A program made the translations under genes and the position numbers. From contig DATAVR010000120.1 in NCBI GenBank assembly GCA_036267635.1, positions 8,658-72,657 on the forward strand: a DNA stretch of 64,000 nucleotides, given 5' to 3'. The DNA comes from JADGRB01 sp036267635. GTDB lineage: Bacteria > Myxococcota_A > Polyangia > Fen-1088. The notes beneath the pieces are model-generated. The model searched no databases. It saw only the letters and a list, made by a program, of their open reading frames with translations, and was not told the DNA's origin. Shown piece by piece: positions 34,267 to 43,372 of this stretch. Numbering within the stretch: the stretch's first letter is position 1; the number at the start of each line of letters is the position of its first letter.

Positions 34267-35403
34267 ATGCAAACGGCGCAGACGCAATGGCTCCCGCAGA
34301 GCGGATGGAGACCCGCTGATTCGTCCGGGGCGACCTGGAAGCCGGATCTGGCCTTCGCGTTCGGGTCCCGCCGCGTGCTCACCAATGCCGCCTGCATGGA
34401 GGCGCTTCGGGAGGCCTTTCCTGGGGTCACGCTCATCGGCTGTTCGACGGCGGGCGAGATCTGCGGAACCACGGTGCAAGACGACACCCTCTCGGTGACC
34501 GCCGTTCGCTTCGATCACACGCAGGTTCGTTTCGCGCGCGAGATCGTCCCCGATCGCTCGAAGACGCGCCCCGCCGCACGAGCCATCGCGGAGGCGCTCG
34601 ACCACGAGCAGCTGGTGAGCGTGTTCGTCCTCAGCGACGGCCTCACTGTTCACGGACCGGACCTCATCGCGGGGATCGCCGACGCGCTGCCGCCAGAGGT
34701 CGTCGTCACGGGCGGCATGGCCGCGGACGCCTCCGAATTCTGCGAGACGGTGGTCCTCTCGGAGCACGGGGTGGAACGGAACACGATCCTGGCGGTCGGC
34801 TTCTACGGCGCTCGCCTCAAGGTCGGGCACGGGTCGCTCGGCGGCTGGGACCCCTTCGGGCCGTTTCGCCGGGTGACGCGGGCTTCTGGACAGGTCCTCC
34901 ACGAGCTGGACGGAAAATCGGCGCTGGCTCTCTACAAACAGTATCTGGGCGAGCACGCCGCGGCCTTGCCGGGGTCCTGTCTATTCTTCCCGCTCTCGGT
35001 GAGCCGCACCCGCGACGAGCCGGGCGTCGTGCGCACGGTGCTCGCCATCGACGAGCAGGCGGGGACGATGATCTTCGGGGGGGACATCCCGGAGGGAGGC
35101 TACGCCCAGCTCATGCGGGCCAACGTCGACCGTCTGGTCGACGGCGCGCTCGGCGCCGCGCGCGCCACCCATGAAGGGGGAGCGCCGCACCCGAACCTGG
35201 CGCTGCTGATCAGCTGCTCGGGCCGGCGTCTGGTCCTTCGCCAGCGCGTCGAAGAAGAGATCGAAGCGGTGCGCGAGGTGCTGGGGCCCGGAACGACGCT
35301 GTCCGGTTTCTACTCCTACGGCGAGCTCGCGCCGAGCGCCAGAGGGGCGAGCTGTGAGCTGCACAATCAGACCATGACCCTGGTTACCCTCGCGGAGGTG
35401 TAG
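34267..35403 (+). CDS. FIST-domain sensory protein
   Basis: A 378-residue cytoplasmic protein (ATG at 34267; the longer frame upstream is not supported). The FIST N region shows DLAFAFGSRRVL, the Cys-Ser-Thr turn LIGCSTAGEICG and VVVTGGMAADASEF. The FIST C region includes GKSALALYKQYLGEHAAALP and the closing GFYSYGELAPSARG. FIST proteins are small-ligand sensors, proposed to bind amino acids, that work with kinases or cyclic-di-GMP enzymes. Its stop is 3 bp before the hybrid kinase start, so the two are almost certainly a sensor/kinase pair. Confidence 0.9.
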   Translation: MQTAQTQWLPQSGWRPADSSGATWKPDLAFAFGSRRVLTNAACMEALREAFPGVTLIGCSTAGEICGTTVQDDTLSVTAVRFDHTQVRFAREIVPDRSKTRPAARAIAEALDHEQLVSVFVLSDGLTVHGPDLIAGIADALPPEVVVTGGMAADASEFCETVVLSEHGVERNTILAVGFYGARLKVGHGSLGGWDPFGPFRRVTRASGQVLHELDGKSALALYKQYLGEHAAALPGSCLFFPLSVSRTRDEPGVVRTVLAIDEQAGTMIFGGDIPEGGYAQLMRANVDRLVDGALGAARATHEGGAPHPNLALLISCSGRRLVLRQRVEEEIEAVREVLGPGTTLSGFYSYGELAPSARGASCELHNQTMTLVTLAEV

Positions 35404-35406
35404 ACC

Positions 35407-36714
35407 GTGGCCGACCTCCACGCGCTCCTGCGGCGGCAACTGCGCAAGCACCTGGGAACGACCGAAGTCCCAGAGTCGCTCCTTGGTTTCGTCGACGCGG
35501 TGAACGAGGCCTACGAGCAGGCCGACGACGAACGGAGAATGACGGAGCGCGCGTTCGAGCTGTCGTCGCACGAGCTCCTCGATTCGAACGCCGAGCTCGC
35601 GGCCGCCATCGAAGCGCTCGGCAGGGCGGCCGAGCAGAGCGCCAAGGCGAGCCGGGCCAAGGACGAGTTTCTCGCCATCCTGGGCCACGAGCTGCGGAAC
35701 CCCCTGGCGCCCATCGTGACGTCGCTCGACGTGGCGAGGCTGAAGGGCGTCTCGGTGATCGACGCCCACTACATCGAGCGCCCCGTGCGCCAGGTCTTGC
35801 GCCTGGTCGACGATCTGCTCGACATCGCCCGCGTCGCGCGCGGCGCGCTCGTGCTGGACCGACGCCCCCTCGAGCTCGCCCGCGCCGTGCGCAACGCCGT
35901 CGAGGCGATCGGGCCGGCGGTGAAGCAGCACCGGCACCTGCTGCGGGTCGACGTCCCGGCGGAGGGATTGATGGTCGAGGGGGACGAAGCTCGGCTCACC
36001 CAGGTCGTGACCAACCTGCTCATCAATGCCGTGCGCTACACCGACCCGGGAGGGGCGATCTCCATCACCGGCCGGCGCGAAGGCGACGAGGTGGTCCTGC
36101 AGGTGCGCGACAACGGGCACGGCATCGACGCCGCCATGCTCCCTCACATCTTCGACTCGTTCGGCAAGCCACGGCCTCCGGGGGACTCCGGGCTCGGCCT
36201 CGGGCTCACCATCGTCCGCAACCTCGTCGAGCTTCATGGCGGCACCGCGACCGCGCAGAGCAACGGGCTCGGCCTCGGCGCGACGTTCGAGGTTCGCCTC
36301 CCGACCCCCGTCGTCCAGATGACGCGGGAGCCGTCGGCGCCGCACGCGCTCGAGCCGCCGCTCAGCAGACGCAAGATCCTCATCGTCGACGACAACCGCG
36401 ACGCGGCGGACCTCATTGGCCAAGCCTTGAAGCTCTCGGGCCACGAGATCGTTCTCGCCTACCAGGCCAGCGAGGCGCTGCTCCACCTCGACCAGTTCAC
36501 GCCGGACGTGGCGTTGCTCGACGTCGGGCTCACGGACATGGACGGGCACGAGCTCGGCAAGTTGCTGCGCCGGCGGCACGCGGCTCTGAAGCTGATCGCC
36601 GTCACCGGCTACGGTCAACCCTCCGACCGCGAAGCCAGCCTGCGGGCCGGATTCGCCGCCCACCTGGTCAAGCCCGTCGGGCTCCGCGATCTGCTGGAGG
36701 CCATCGATGCCTGA
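35407..36714 (+). CDS. Soluble hybrid histidine kinase partner of the FIST sensor
   Basis: A 435-residue kinase from GTG with no membrane segment. A helical N-terminus (about 1-85, likely coiled coil) leads into HisKA with the phosphoacceptor in LAILGHELRNPLAPIV. The ATPase domain has NLLINAVRYT, DNGHGID and GLGLGLTIVR, and a C-terminal receiver (about 320-432) has IVDDN, the phospho-Asp in ALLDVGLTDMDG and the lysine in LVKPVG. Signal input probably comes from the FIST protein encoded immediately upstream. No DNA-binding output is attached. Confidence 0.92.
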   Translation: MADLHALLRRQLRKHLGTTEVPESLLGFVDAVNEAYEQADDERRMTERAFELSSHELLDSNAELAAAIEALGRAAEQSAKASRAKDEFLAILGHELRNPLAPIVTSLDVARLKGVSVIDAHYIERPVRQVLRLVDDLLDIARVARGALVLDRRPLELARAVRNAVEAIGPAVKQHRHLLRVDVPAEGLMVEGDEARLTQVVTNLLINAVRYTDPGGAISITGRREGDEVVLQVRDNGHGIDAAMLPHIFDSFGKPRPPGDSGLGLGLTIVRNLVELHGGTATAQSNGLGLGATFEVRLPTPVVQMTREPSAPHALEPPLSRRKILIVDDNRDAADLIGQALKLSGHEIVLAYQASEALLHLDQFTPDVALLDVGLTDMDGHELGKLLRRRHAALKLIAVTGYGQPSDREASLRAGFAAHLVKPVGLRDLLEAIDA

Positions 36715-36844
36715 TCGCTTGAAGCGGTCGCCCGCAGCCTGTACGTATATTCAGGTACCGCGGCGAGCGGCGGTTCTTACCATCTCATCCCGATGCACTT
36801 CGGCGCCTTCCCGCTCCTGACCGCCAGACCCACCGAAAACTAGA

Positions 36845-38425
36845 ATGAAGTACCGCCTCACACAGAAAATTGGCAGCGGAGGGATGGCCGAGGTCTTCCG
36901 GGCCACCGGAGAAGGTCCGGAGGGATTCGAGCGGGCCTTCGTCGTGAAGCGGATCCTCCCCCGGCTGTCGGAGGCGCCCGAGTTCGTCGGCATGTTCGTC
37001 GACGAGGCGAAGATCTCGGCGCGCCTCCTGCACCCGAACATCGTCCAGGTGTTCGAGTTCGCCTACCAGGACGGCGGTTACTACATCGTCATGGAGCCGG
37101 TCGACGGCGTGGACATGGCCTTCCTCTTGCGGAAGCTCGAGCGGCGGGGCGCGGTGGCGCCGGCGGCGTTCGTGGCGGAGGTGGGGCGGCAGGCGTGCCG
37201 CGGGCTCGGCTTCGCGCACGGCCTCTCCAGCCCCGACGGAAAACCCTACGGGATCGTCCACCGCGACGTCACGCCGCCCAACATCATGGTGGCCTGGAAC
37301 GGGGCGGTGAAGATCCTCGACTTCGGCATCGCCCGCGCGGTGCGGGAGCTGCGCACCAACCAGACCGACGCCGGCACGGTGAAGGGGAAGATGTCGTATA
37401 TCGCGCCCGAGCTGCTGCAGGGGCAGCCGGCCGACGCGCGCTCGGACCTGTTCTCGCTCGGCGTGGTGCTGCACGAGCTGCTCTGCGGGAGGCGCCTGTT
37501 CGTGGGCGACAACGATCTCGAGACGCTGAAGCTGGTGAGCGAGATGCCGGTGCCGCGGCCGTCGTCGCGCAACCCGGAGGTCAAGGCCCCGCTCGACGAG
37601 GTGATCCTGCGCGCGCTGGCCCGCGATCCGGCCAAGCGGTACCAGAGCGCCGACGAGATGAGCCAAGATCTGGAGCGCCTGGTGCTGCGCAAGCGCTACG
37701 CGGCCAGCGCCTTCGCCAGGCAGGTGCGCGCGCTGGTGCCGCCGGCCGAGGCGGTGGCGGACCCGGGCGTGCCGGTCGAGCTCGAGGTCGGGCAGCGCAA
37801 CTCGTCGGCGGTGATCGCCGAGGGGACGCCGCGCGTCGCGCCGCCGCCACCGCCCGTGCGCGCCGCGGCGCCCGCCGCCGCGCCGGCCCTGCTGGGCGCC
37901 GTGATGAGCGCACTGCGCGGCGCGCGCGCGAGCTGGCTGTCGTCGCTGCTCCCCACCGCCGCGACGCTGGTCTTGATGGTGATCGTGCTTCGCCACGACG
38001 GTTCCGCGCCGCGGCTGCCGCCCGCGCCCCCATTGCCGGTGCAAACGCCGGCCTCCGTCGCCGCCGCCTGCACGACGCCCGTCCTTCCGTCGACCGTCGA
38101 GATGTCGATCGACTCGCGGCCGCAGGGTGCGCTGGTCACCGGCGCCGCCACGCCCGGCGAGCACGCGCGGCCGCTGGGCGAGACGCCGTTCGTTCTGCGG
38201 CTGCCGCGCGGCGAGACCCCGGTGACGCTGATCATCAGCAAGCGGGGATTCGCGCCGCTCTCGTTCAAGGTGGTGCCCAACCACGACAAGGAGGTGGCCA
38301 GCCGGCTCGAGCGCGGCGTAGGCGCCCCGAAGCTGGTGGCCTCCGCCCCGCGGCGCGTGCTGAGCGCAAACCTACCGGCCGCCGCGCCGCCGCCGGACCG
38401 GGCCGCGCGGCGCCCGACGCGCTGA
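36845..38425 (+). CDS. Ser/Thr protein kinase, HRDVTPxN subclass, with C-terminal PEGA-like domain
   Basis: A 526-residue kinase. The kinase domain (about 1-275) starts almost at the N-terminus (YRLTQKIGSGGMAEVFRA), with the ATP lysine in FVVKRIL, catalytic loop IVHRDVTPPNIMV, DFGIARA and KMSYIAPELL. The catalytic-loop lysine of HRDLKxxN is Thr here, a form common in myxobacteria. One hydrophobic segment (about 368-385, LLPTAATLVLMVIVL) follows a Pro/Ala linker. The C-terminal about 90 residues resemble a PEGA domain (MSIDSRPQGALVTG, LGETPFVLRLPRGET). Probably envelope sensing. Confidence 0.88.
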   Translation: MKYRLTQKIGSGGMAEVFRATGEGPEGFERAFVVKRILPRLSEAPEFVGMFVDEAKISARLLHPNIVQVFEFAYQDGGYYIVMEPVDGVDMAFLLRKLERRGAVAPAAFVAEVGRQACRGLGFAHGLSSPDGKPYGIVHRDVTPPNIMVAWNGAVKILDFGIARAVRELRTNQTDAGTVKGKMSYIAPELLQGQPADARSDLFSLGVVLHELLCGRRLFVGDNDLETLKLVSEMPVPRPSSRNPEVKAPLDEVILRALARDPAKRYQSADEMSQDLERLVLRKRYAASAFARQVRALVPPAEAVADPGVPVELEVGQRNSSAVIAEGTPRVAPPPPPVRAAAPAAAPALLGAVMSALRGARASWLSSLLPTAATLVLMVIVLRHDGSAPRLPPAPPLPVQTPASVAAACTTPVLPSTVEMSIDSRPQGALVTGAATPGEHARPLGETPFVLRLPRGETPVTLIISKRGFAPLSFKVVPNHDKEVASRLERGVGAPKLVASAPRRVLSANLPAAAPPPDRAARRPTR

Positions 38426-38483
38426 CCGGTGCATCTCGGATGACCGATTCCGGTGGGCCTCTCACCGGTCTAAACTGAAGCTC

Positions 38484-39890
38484 TTGCGCGCCTTTCTCGT
38501 CGGTTCAGCGATCCTTGTGTGCGTCGGCGGTGTGGCCACTTGTACCTCGAACCCGCCGGCACCCCTCATGCGCCCGCTCCCCTCACTGGCGCTGGTCAAC
38601 GGCAGCTTCTATTTCACCGTGAACGGCACGCCCCGCGTGGTGATGACCCGCAACATCACCGGCGAGAACGTCGACGAGATCGACGCGCTTCTCGACCAGG
38701 CTGCCGCCGCCGGCGCCGCGCTGATTCGTCTTCACCTCATCCACGGCCTCGGCGCCGGCGTCACGGCGAGCGGTACGGTCGACGAAGCCTGGGCCCGGCA
38801 GTGGGACGCCGTGTTCGACCACGCGCAATCGGTCGGGCTCTACGTCGCGCCCGTGTTCGCTGTTTGGGCGGACTGGAACGACGGAACACCCGACTACGGA
38901 TTCGCAAACTGGAGCATGAACCCCTGGAACGCCGCCAACGGCGGCCCGGCCAGCGATCCGAGTGAGCTGTGGCAGAGCGGGTCTGCGGTCCGCGCTGGCT
39001 GGATGGCCTGGCTGGGCGCGCTGGTCGCTCGCTGGGCGGGGCGCGCCAATGTCGCTTCCTGGGAGGTCTTCTCGGAGTTGGACATCGCGACCGGCGCCGA
39101 CGAGACGAGTGGCGCGGCGTTCGCGGCCGACGCCGCCGCGGTCGTGCGCGCCCAGGACACCGCCGGCCGGCCGCTCATGGCGTCGCTCACCTTCTCCGCC
39201 GACTGGCCGACGCTGCTCAGCAGCGACAGCGTCGACATCGTGCAGATCCACCCGTATGCCGACCCGCTCGACTCACTGCTCCTGACCGCGGTCGGCACGC
39301 GGCGCGCCGAATATGGAAAGCCGGTCTTGATCGGTGAGTCGGGCCTGTCAGCGGCGGCACCCTCCGGCGGCACCTTCACCACGGCGCCGAACGCACCCCG
39401 CGACGTGAAGCACGCGATCTGGGCCGGCGTCGTGTCGGGCGCCATGAACGCACGCGGGCTCTGGTGGGAGGACGGCTACGCGATCTACGAGCCGCCGGGG
39501 CTGGCCTTCGTGAACGGTTACGCCGACGCCGAAGCGGCGGCGGCCAAGTTCGTGAGCGGGCTCGACTTCACCGGTGCCGCGCCGCTCGCCCTCGGCACGT
39601 CCGCCGACCTGACGGGAGGCGCGGTCGGGAGCGCGTCGCAGATCGTCGGGTGGGTCCGCAGCGCCGCCTGTGCCACGCCCGACTACGCCTGCGACACACC
39701 GCTGACGGGCGAGACCGCGACGATCACCGTGCCCGGCGGCGCCAACAGCTGGAAGGTCACCTTCTTCAACACGGCCACAGGCGCCGCGCTGCCAGGCTCC
39801 ACGATCGCAACCGGCGACGGTGCGATCGTCGTCCCCTTGCCTTCGCTCACCGACGACCTCGCCTTCACGATGACGCCCGCGGGGGGATAG
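38484..39890 (+). CDS. Exported glycoside hydrolase, GH5-like TIM barrel
   Basis: A 468-residue protein from a TTG start with a hydrophobic signal (LVGSAILVCVGGVA, possibly a lipobox at TC). The barrel (about 45-360) has the likely acid/base Glu in ASWEVFSELDIA and the likely nucleophile Glu in KPVLIGESGLS; HPYADPLDS and RGLWWEDGYA fit sugar-binding strands. These resemble cellulase or beta-mannanase-like clan A enzymes. Residues about 375-468 form a separate beta domain, perhaps carbohydrate binding. The polysaccharide attacked is unknown. It stands alone between the kinase and the convergent L,D-transpeptidase gene. Confidence 0.75.
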   Translation: MRAFLVGSAILVCVGGVATCTSNPPAPLMRPLPSLALVNGSFYFTVNGTPRVVMTRNITGENVDEIDALLDQAAAAGAALIRLHLIHGLGAGVTASGTVDEAWARQWDAVFDHAQSVGLYVAPVFAVWADWNDGTPDYGFANWSMNPWNAANGGPASDPSELWQSGSAVRAGWMAWLGALVARWAGRANVASWEVFSELDIATGADETSGAAFAADAAAVVRAQDTAGRPLMASLTFSADWPTLLSSDSVDIVQIHPYADPLDSLLLTAVGTRRAEYGKPVLIGESGLSAAAPSGGTFTTAPNAPRDVKHAIWAGVVSGAMNARGLWWEDGYAIYEPPGLAFVNGYADAEAAAAKFVSGLDFTGAAPLALGTSADLTGGAVGSASQIVGWVRSAACATPDYACDTPLTGETATITVPGGANSWKVTFFNTATGAALPGSTIATGDGAIVVPLPSLTDDLAFTMTPAGG

Positions 39891-39920
39891 AACCTAAAGC
39901 AACGCCGAGCAGTTCGACCG

Positions 39921-42011
39921 CTACGGAACCGCGGCGACCGGCACCATGTGCTTGACGGACTTGGCGTTGCCTTTGACGTCGCCGCTGAGGACCTTCACCG
40001 GCACGGGCGGCGTCAGCTTGAAGCGGTAGCCCTTGCTGTCGCTCTGGAGGGCGATGTCCTGCCCTTTGTATTGAAGGTGCCGCTCGTAGTCCTCGGGCAC
40101 GAGGCCGTCACGGGTGTTCGCGTGGTGCTTGATGAGGAAGGCCGCCAGCCGCAGCGCCTCGTAGTTGTGCAAACGGTGGCAGCCGTTGCTCTCGCCGCGC
40201 TTGACCGAGCGATAGCCGGGCGTGCCGTGCGTCCGGATGCGGAGGTCCATGAGGTCCGGCTCGCCCTGCGGGGTCGTCCCCATGATCTGCTTGTGCACCA
40301 TCGCCACCAGGCCATAGGCCGCGTGGTAGCCGGGGCCGATGATCTCGGTCTTCGGCACGAACGTGTCCCCCACCTTGATCAGCAGATGGCGCGTCGGCAT
40401 GCCGGGCGCCGGGTGCCAGGTCGGCGTGGCCAGGACCTCGGTCCAAAGCGCGTCGCCGGTGACCGACTCCTTGTACTTGAGCGCCATGGTGCCGTCGGAC
40501 TTCTCGAACATCTTCCAGCCGCCGATGGTGGTCGGCCAGCGGCAGAGCGCCACGTCGTGATCGCCCACGTGCGCGAAGAGCGTGATGGTCGGGCGGTCGC
40601 CGACGGGGGGCTTCCACTTCTTGTGTCCATCCTTGTCGAGTTGCGGCCGCGCCAGCACCACCTCGCCGCGGTCGATTTCCGCGCGCAGCTCCATGTTGGG
40701 GCCGTGGTAGGACGGCGGCGGCGGCAGGCGGATGGCGACCGCCGCCGGCAGCGGGGCCGGCCCCTTCAACTTCGCCGGTTTTCGCCCGGGCCGTTTCGGC
40801 GCGGGCGGCGGCGCGACCAGCGTGCTCGCGAGGACCGCCTCCGGTGAGGTCCAGCCCAGCGCCTGGCTGGCCGCCTGGGTGGCCGCCGAGATCAGATCGG
40901 GCGCGGGGACGATCTTGGCCGAGGCGTCGGCCGCGGGCGCCGCCGGCGGGTTGGACTGCCCGGCAGCAGATGGTGGGTTGGACTGCGCCGTCGCGGTCGC
41001 CATTGGGGGCGCCGGGGTGGGCTTGGCGGCGCCAGGTGGCGCGGAGAGCGGCTGGAACTCATTGGTGTCGATCACGCGCCCCTGCACTTGACCTTGCGCG
41101 CCCAGGGCCGACCCGTCCTCGATGAGGCCGGTGACGTCGACGACCCGCGCCCGCAGCGCGCGCAGCAGCGCCCGGAAGTCCTGCTCGCGGCTGTCGCCGA
41201 GGAGCGCGGCGCGCGTCTCGAAATCGAGGTTCGCGTTGTCCGCCAGCATCTGTAAATGCTGGTAGGTCTTGAGGCCCTCCGAGGTCCGCCGATCCATCCG
41301 GCCGGCGCTCGCTCTGCCAGGGAGCAGATCCTCGCAGCGCAGGTGGGCTTGCATCGCGATCACCGCCCGCTTCTCCTGCGCGGTCAGCGGTCGCGGCGAG
41401 ATGGTGCGCCCGGTCGTCACCATGGGCGTCTCTTTGGCCGTCGCGGGGTCGGGGTTGGGAACCTTCTCGGCTTCTTCCGCCGGGATCACGTTCCTGGCCG
41501 ACAGTTCCTCGAGCACGCCGTCCTTCACCCGCTCGTGGCAGGCGTGGCGCTTTTTGTCCGCCAGCCGCCGCCGCAAGAGGTTCAAGCTGGGGAAGATCCC
41601 GAACGCCTCGAAGAAACGGTCCTCACGGGCGTGCGCGTAGGCGCTGCCCGGGCGAAACCGTCCATTGGCCAGATCGATCAAGTAGGCGCGCAGCGGCTGC
41701 GGTTTGCCGGGCTCCTCGGAGAAGACGTACGGCAGCCAGTCGTCCGAGAGATCGACGACGGTCAGGCCGTCCCGGCGCGCGCTCTCGGACGTCGCCTGAC
41801 CGACGACCCGCCCTCCCTCGACGACCATGAGCTCGCCTCCCGCCGGCGTCGGCTGGACCGCGGGCGCGGCCTGCGACGCCGGCTGCGTTGCCCGCGTCTG
41901 TGGTCCGCTGCCGAGGAGAAGGCCGGCCAGCGCCAAGGCGGTCGCTCCCGGCCCCGGCACGCGGCCGGTGCGCGAGCTTTGGGCCCGGCGCCGTGTGTCC
42001 GTCTCCCCCAC
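39921..42011 (-). CDS. L,D-transpeptidase (YkuD-like) with long N-terminal extension
   Basis: A 696-residue exported protein with an N-terminal signal or anchor helix (ATALALAGLLLGSG). Residues about 55-330 are helical and include a region like a peptidoglycan-binding module (AVIAMQAHLRCEDLLPGRAS, GLKTYQHLQMLAD). A Pro/Ala linker follows. The catalytic domain (about 430-650) has RTHGTPGYRSVKRGESNGCHR, which fits the L,D-transpeptidase pattern of His, then Ser-x-Gly-Cys-x-Arg with catalytic Cys; Asn replaces the usual His in SHGC. Such enzymes make 3-3 peptidoglycan crosslinks or attach proteins to peptidoglycan. It is unusually long for the family. Confidence 0.8.
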   Translation of the reverse strand: MGETDTRRRAQSSRTGRVPGPGATALALAGLLLGSGPQTRATQPASQAAPAVQPTPAGGELMVVEGGRVVGQATSESARRDGLTVVDLSDDWLPYVFSEEPGKPQPLRAYLIDLANGRFRPGSAYAHAREDRFFEAFGIFPSLNLLRRRLADKKRHACHERVKDGVLEELSARNVIPAEEAEKVPNPDPATAKETPMVTTGRTISPRPLTAQEKRAVIAMQAHLRCEDLLPGRASAGRMDRRTSEGLKTYQHLQMLADNANLDFETRAALLGDSREQDFRALLRALRARVVDVTGLIEDGSALGAQGQVQGRVIDTNEFQPLSAPPGAAKPTPAPPMATATAQSNPPSAAGQSNPPAAPAADASAKIVPAPDLISAATQAASQALGWTSPEAVLASTLVAPPPAPKRPGRKPAKLKGPAPLPAAVAIRLPPPPSYHGPNMELRAEIDRGEVVLARPQLDKDGHKKWKPPVGDRPTITLFAHVGDHDVALCRWPTTIGGWKMFEKSDGTMALKYKESVTGDALWTEVLATPTWHPAPGMPTRHLLIKVGDTFVPKTEIIGPGYHAAYGLVAMVHKQIMGTTPQGEPDLMDLRIRTHGTPGYRSVKRGESNGCHRLHNYEALRLAAFLIKHHANTRDGLVPEDYERHLQYKGQDIALQSDSKGYRFKLTPPVPVKVLSGDVKGNAKSVKHMVPVAAVP

Positions 42012-42195
42012 TGGGACCGAGCCTAGAATCGTGGGCCTCGCGATTCAAGGAGGGAGTTTGCTGGCCCCTGGAACGCCCCCAGACGTCACCTCGAGCAGCA
42101 CGCGACATTTCTGCCCGGGCTTTCAGGTTTCTGAGGTCCGCGCCTGGCCGACCCCAGGCAAAGTAGCCTTGCATCGTGGTCCGCTGCTTGCTTCG

Positions 42196-43119
42196 ATGGG
42201 CCGCATGCGAACACCCCTCTTGCTGTCGATCCTGGTGGCCGCTACCACCGGCGCCTGCGGCCAGTCGCTGACCGCCAAGATGACCGGAACGGGCGGAGCC
42301 GGGACGGGAACCGGGGACACCGGTGGGTCGTCGCCCAATCCAGGAACCGGCGGCTACACCGGAACCGGCGGGTACACCGGCACCGGCGGCTACACCGGCG
42401 TCGGCGGGACCAACCTCCCCCCGATCTGCGACACGCTGGCCGCCGAATATCAGTCGGCGCTCACCGCCGCCGAAAGTTGTCAGCTCGGCGCCAGCGGCCA
42501 GTGCCAGCAGCTGATCAGCGGGGCCTTGTCCGGCTGCTCTTGCCCGAGCTACGCCACGGATGGCTCGGCGCTCGCCACGATCGAGAAGGCCTGGCAGGAG
42601 GCCGGCTGCGAGATGTACATGCCGACAGCTTCCTGCACGCTCCTCTGTCCGGCAGCGCTGAACAGCACCTGCGTCTCGGCCGACGGCGGCAGCGCCGGCT
42701 TCTGTTCGTACGTACCGGGCAGCGGCGGAACCAGCGGGACCGGCGGCGACGGCGCCACCGGCGGCAGCACCGGGGCCGGGGGCTCATCGGAGGATGGTGG
42801 CCTCGCCGCGTGCAGCACCTTCGCCTCCGAGTACGCGGCGGTGATGATGGGCGCAAAGACCTGCACGGCCGGCGCCGCCGGCCAGTGCGCGCAGGCGGTC
42901 CCCTCTTCGCTCTCGCCCTGCTCGGTCTGCGTCGACTTCGTGACCGACCAGAGCGTCCTCAACGTCATCCGTCAGAGCTGGGACCAGGCCGGCTGTGGAA
43001 ACGTGCCCGCCGCCTGCCCGGCGCTCTCCTGCCTCGCACCGACGACCGGCGTCTGTGTTCCCAGCGACGCCGGCGGCTCCGTCTGCTCGAACAGCTACCA
43101 GCCGAACTTGCCGGACTGA
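42196..43119 (+). CDS. Predicted lipoprotein with duplicated Cys-containing domain
   Basis: A 307-residue protein. The ATG at 42196 gives a lipoprotein signal (MRTPLLLSILVAATTGAC). A Gly/Thr/Tyr linker with three YTGTGG-type units follows. Two related domains come next (about 80-165 and 200-290): CDTLAAEYQSALTAAESCQ against CSTFASEYAAVMMGAKTCT, and IEKAWQEAGC against IRQSWDQAGC. A second Gly-rich linker separates them. The Cys positions match between copies, so internal duplication is clear. It is a likely surface protein of unknown role. Confidence 0.75.
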   Translation: MGRMRTPLLLSILVAATTGACGQSLTAKMTGTGGAGTGTGDTGGSSPNPGTGGYTGTGGYTGTGGYTGVGGTNLPPICDTLAAEYQSALTAAESCQLGASGQCQQLISGALSGCSCPSYATDGSALATIEKAWQEAGCEMYMPTASCTLLCPAALNSTCVSADGGSAGFCSYVPGSGGTSGTGGDGATGGSTGAGGSSEDGGLAACSTFASEYAAVMMGAKTCTAGAAGQCAQAVPSSLSPCSVCVDFVTDQSVLNVIRQSWDQAGCGNVPAACPALSCLAPTTGVCVPSDAGGSVCSNSYQPNLPD

Positions 43120-43189
43120 GACGGCCCTCGGCTCCGGTGGAAATGGGAGGGCGAGCGGCGGGGTTCCCAGCGCACCAACGAAGCGGTCT

Positions 43190-43263
43190 GCATCGGCTAC
43201 TTTGATGCGCAGCCCCTAGGCGAAACACTTCGCGGCCCGCCCTCCCGGGGCTGCAAGGTAGTC
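43190..43263 (+). other. Candidate structured RNA element with possible pseudoknot
   Basis: In the 253-bp gap 43120-43372, three pairings nest neatly: a hairpin GCATC/GATGC (43190-43208), an abutting 8-bp stem GCAGCCCC (43209-43216) with GGGGCTGC (43247-43254) enclosing a small GCGAA/TTCGC hairpin, and a possible pseudoknot between the first loop (GGCTAC, 43195-43200) and GTAGTC (43258-43263). No U-run follows, so it is not a plain terminator. It lies about 110 bp before the next gene. It could be chance in GC-rich DNA. Confidence 0.25.
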
Positions 43264-43372
43264 GATTCGAGCTGAGCACGGGCGTCAAAAGGGATCCGTC
43301 CCGTCCCCCCGCTGGGAAGGCGTCTCGGTGAGCAAGCGCCGGCTCACGTAGAATGGCCGCCGCCCGATCTTC

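Noticed and set aside
30503..34498. A very long open frame on the plus strand opposite the efflux operon
   Set aside because: It is antisense to the clear RND pump, is rich in Arg/Asp/Gln without domains, and arises from the extreme GC bias at codon position 3.
43120..43372. Cyclic-di-GMP (GEMM) riboswitch
   Set aside because: The conserved GEMM sequence blocks are absent; only a generic stem arrangement is seen.
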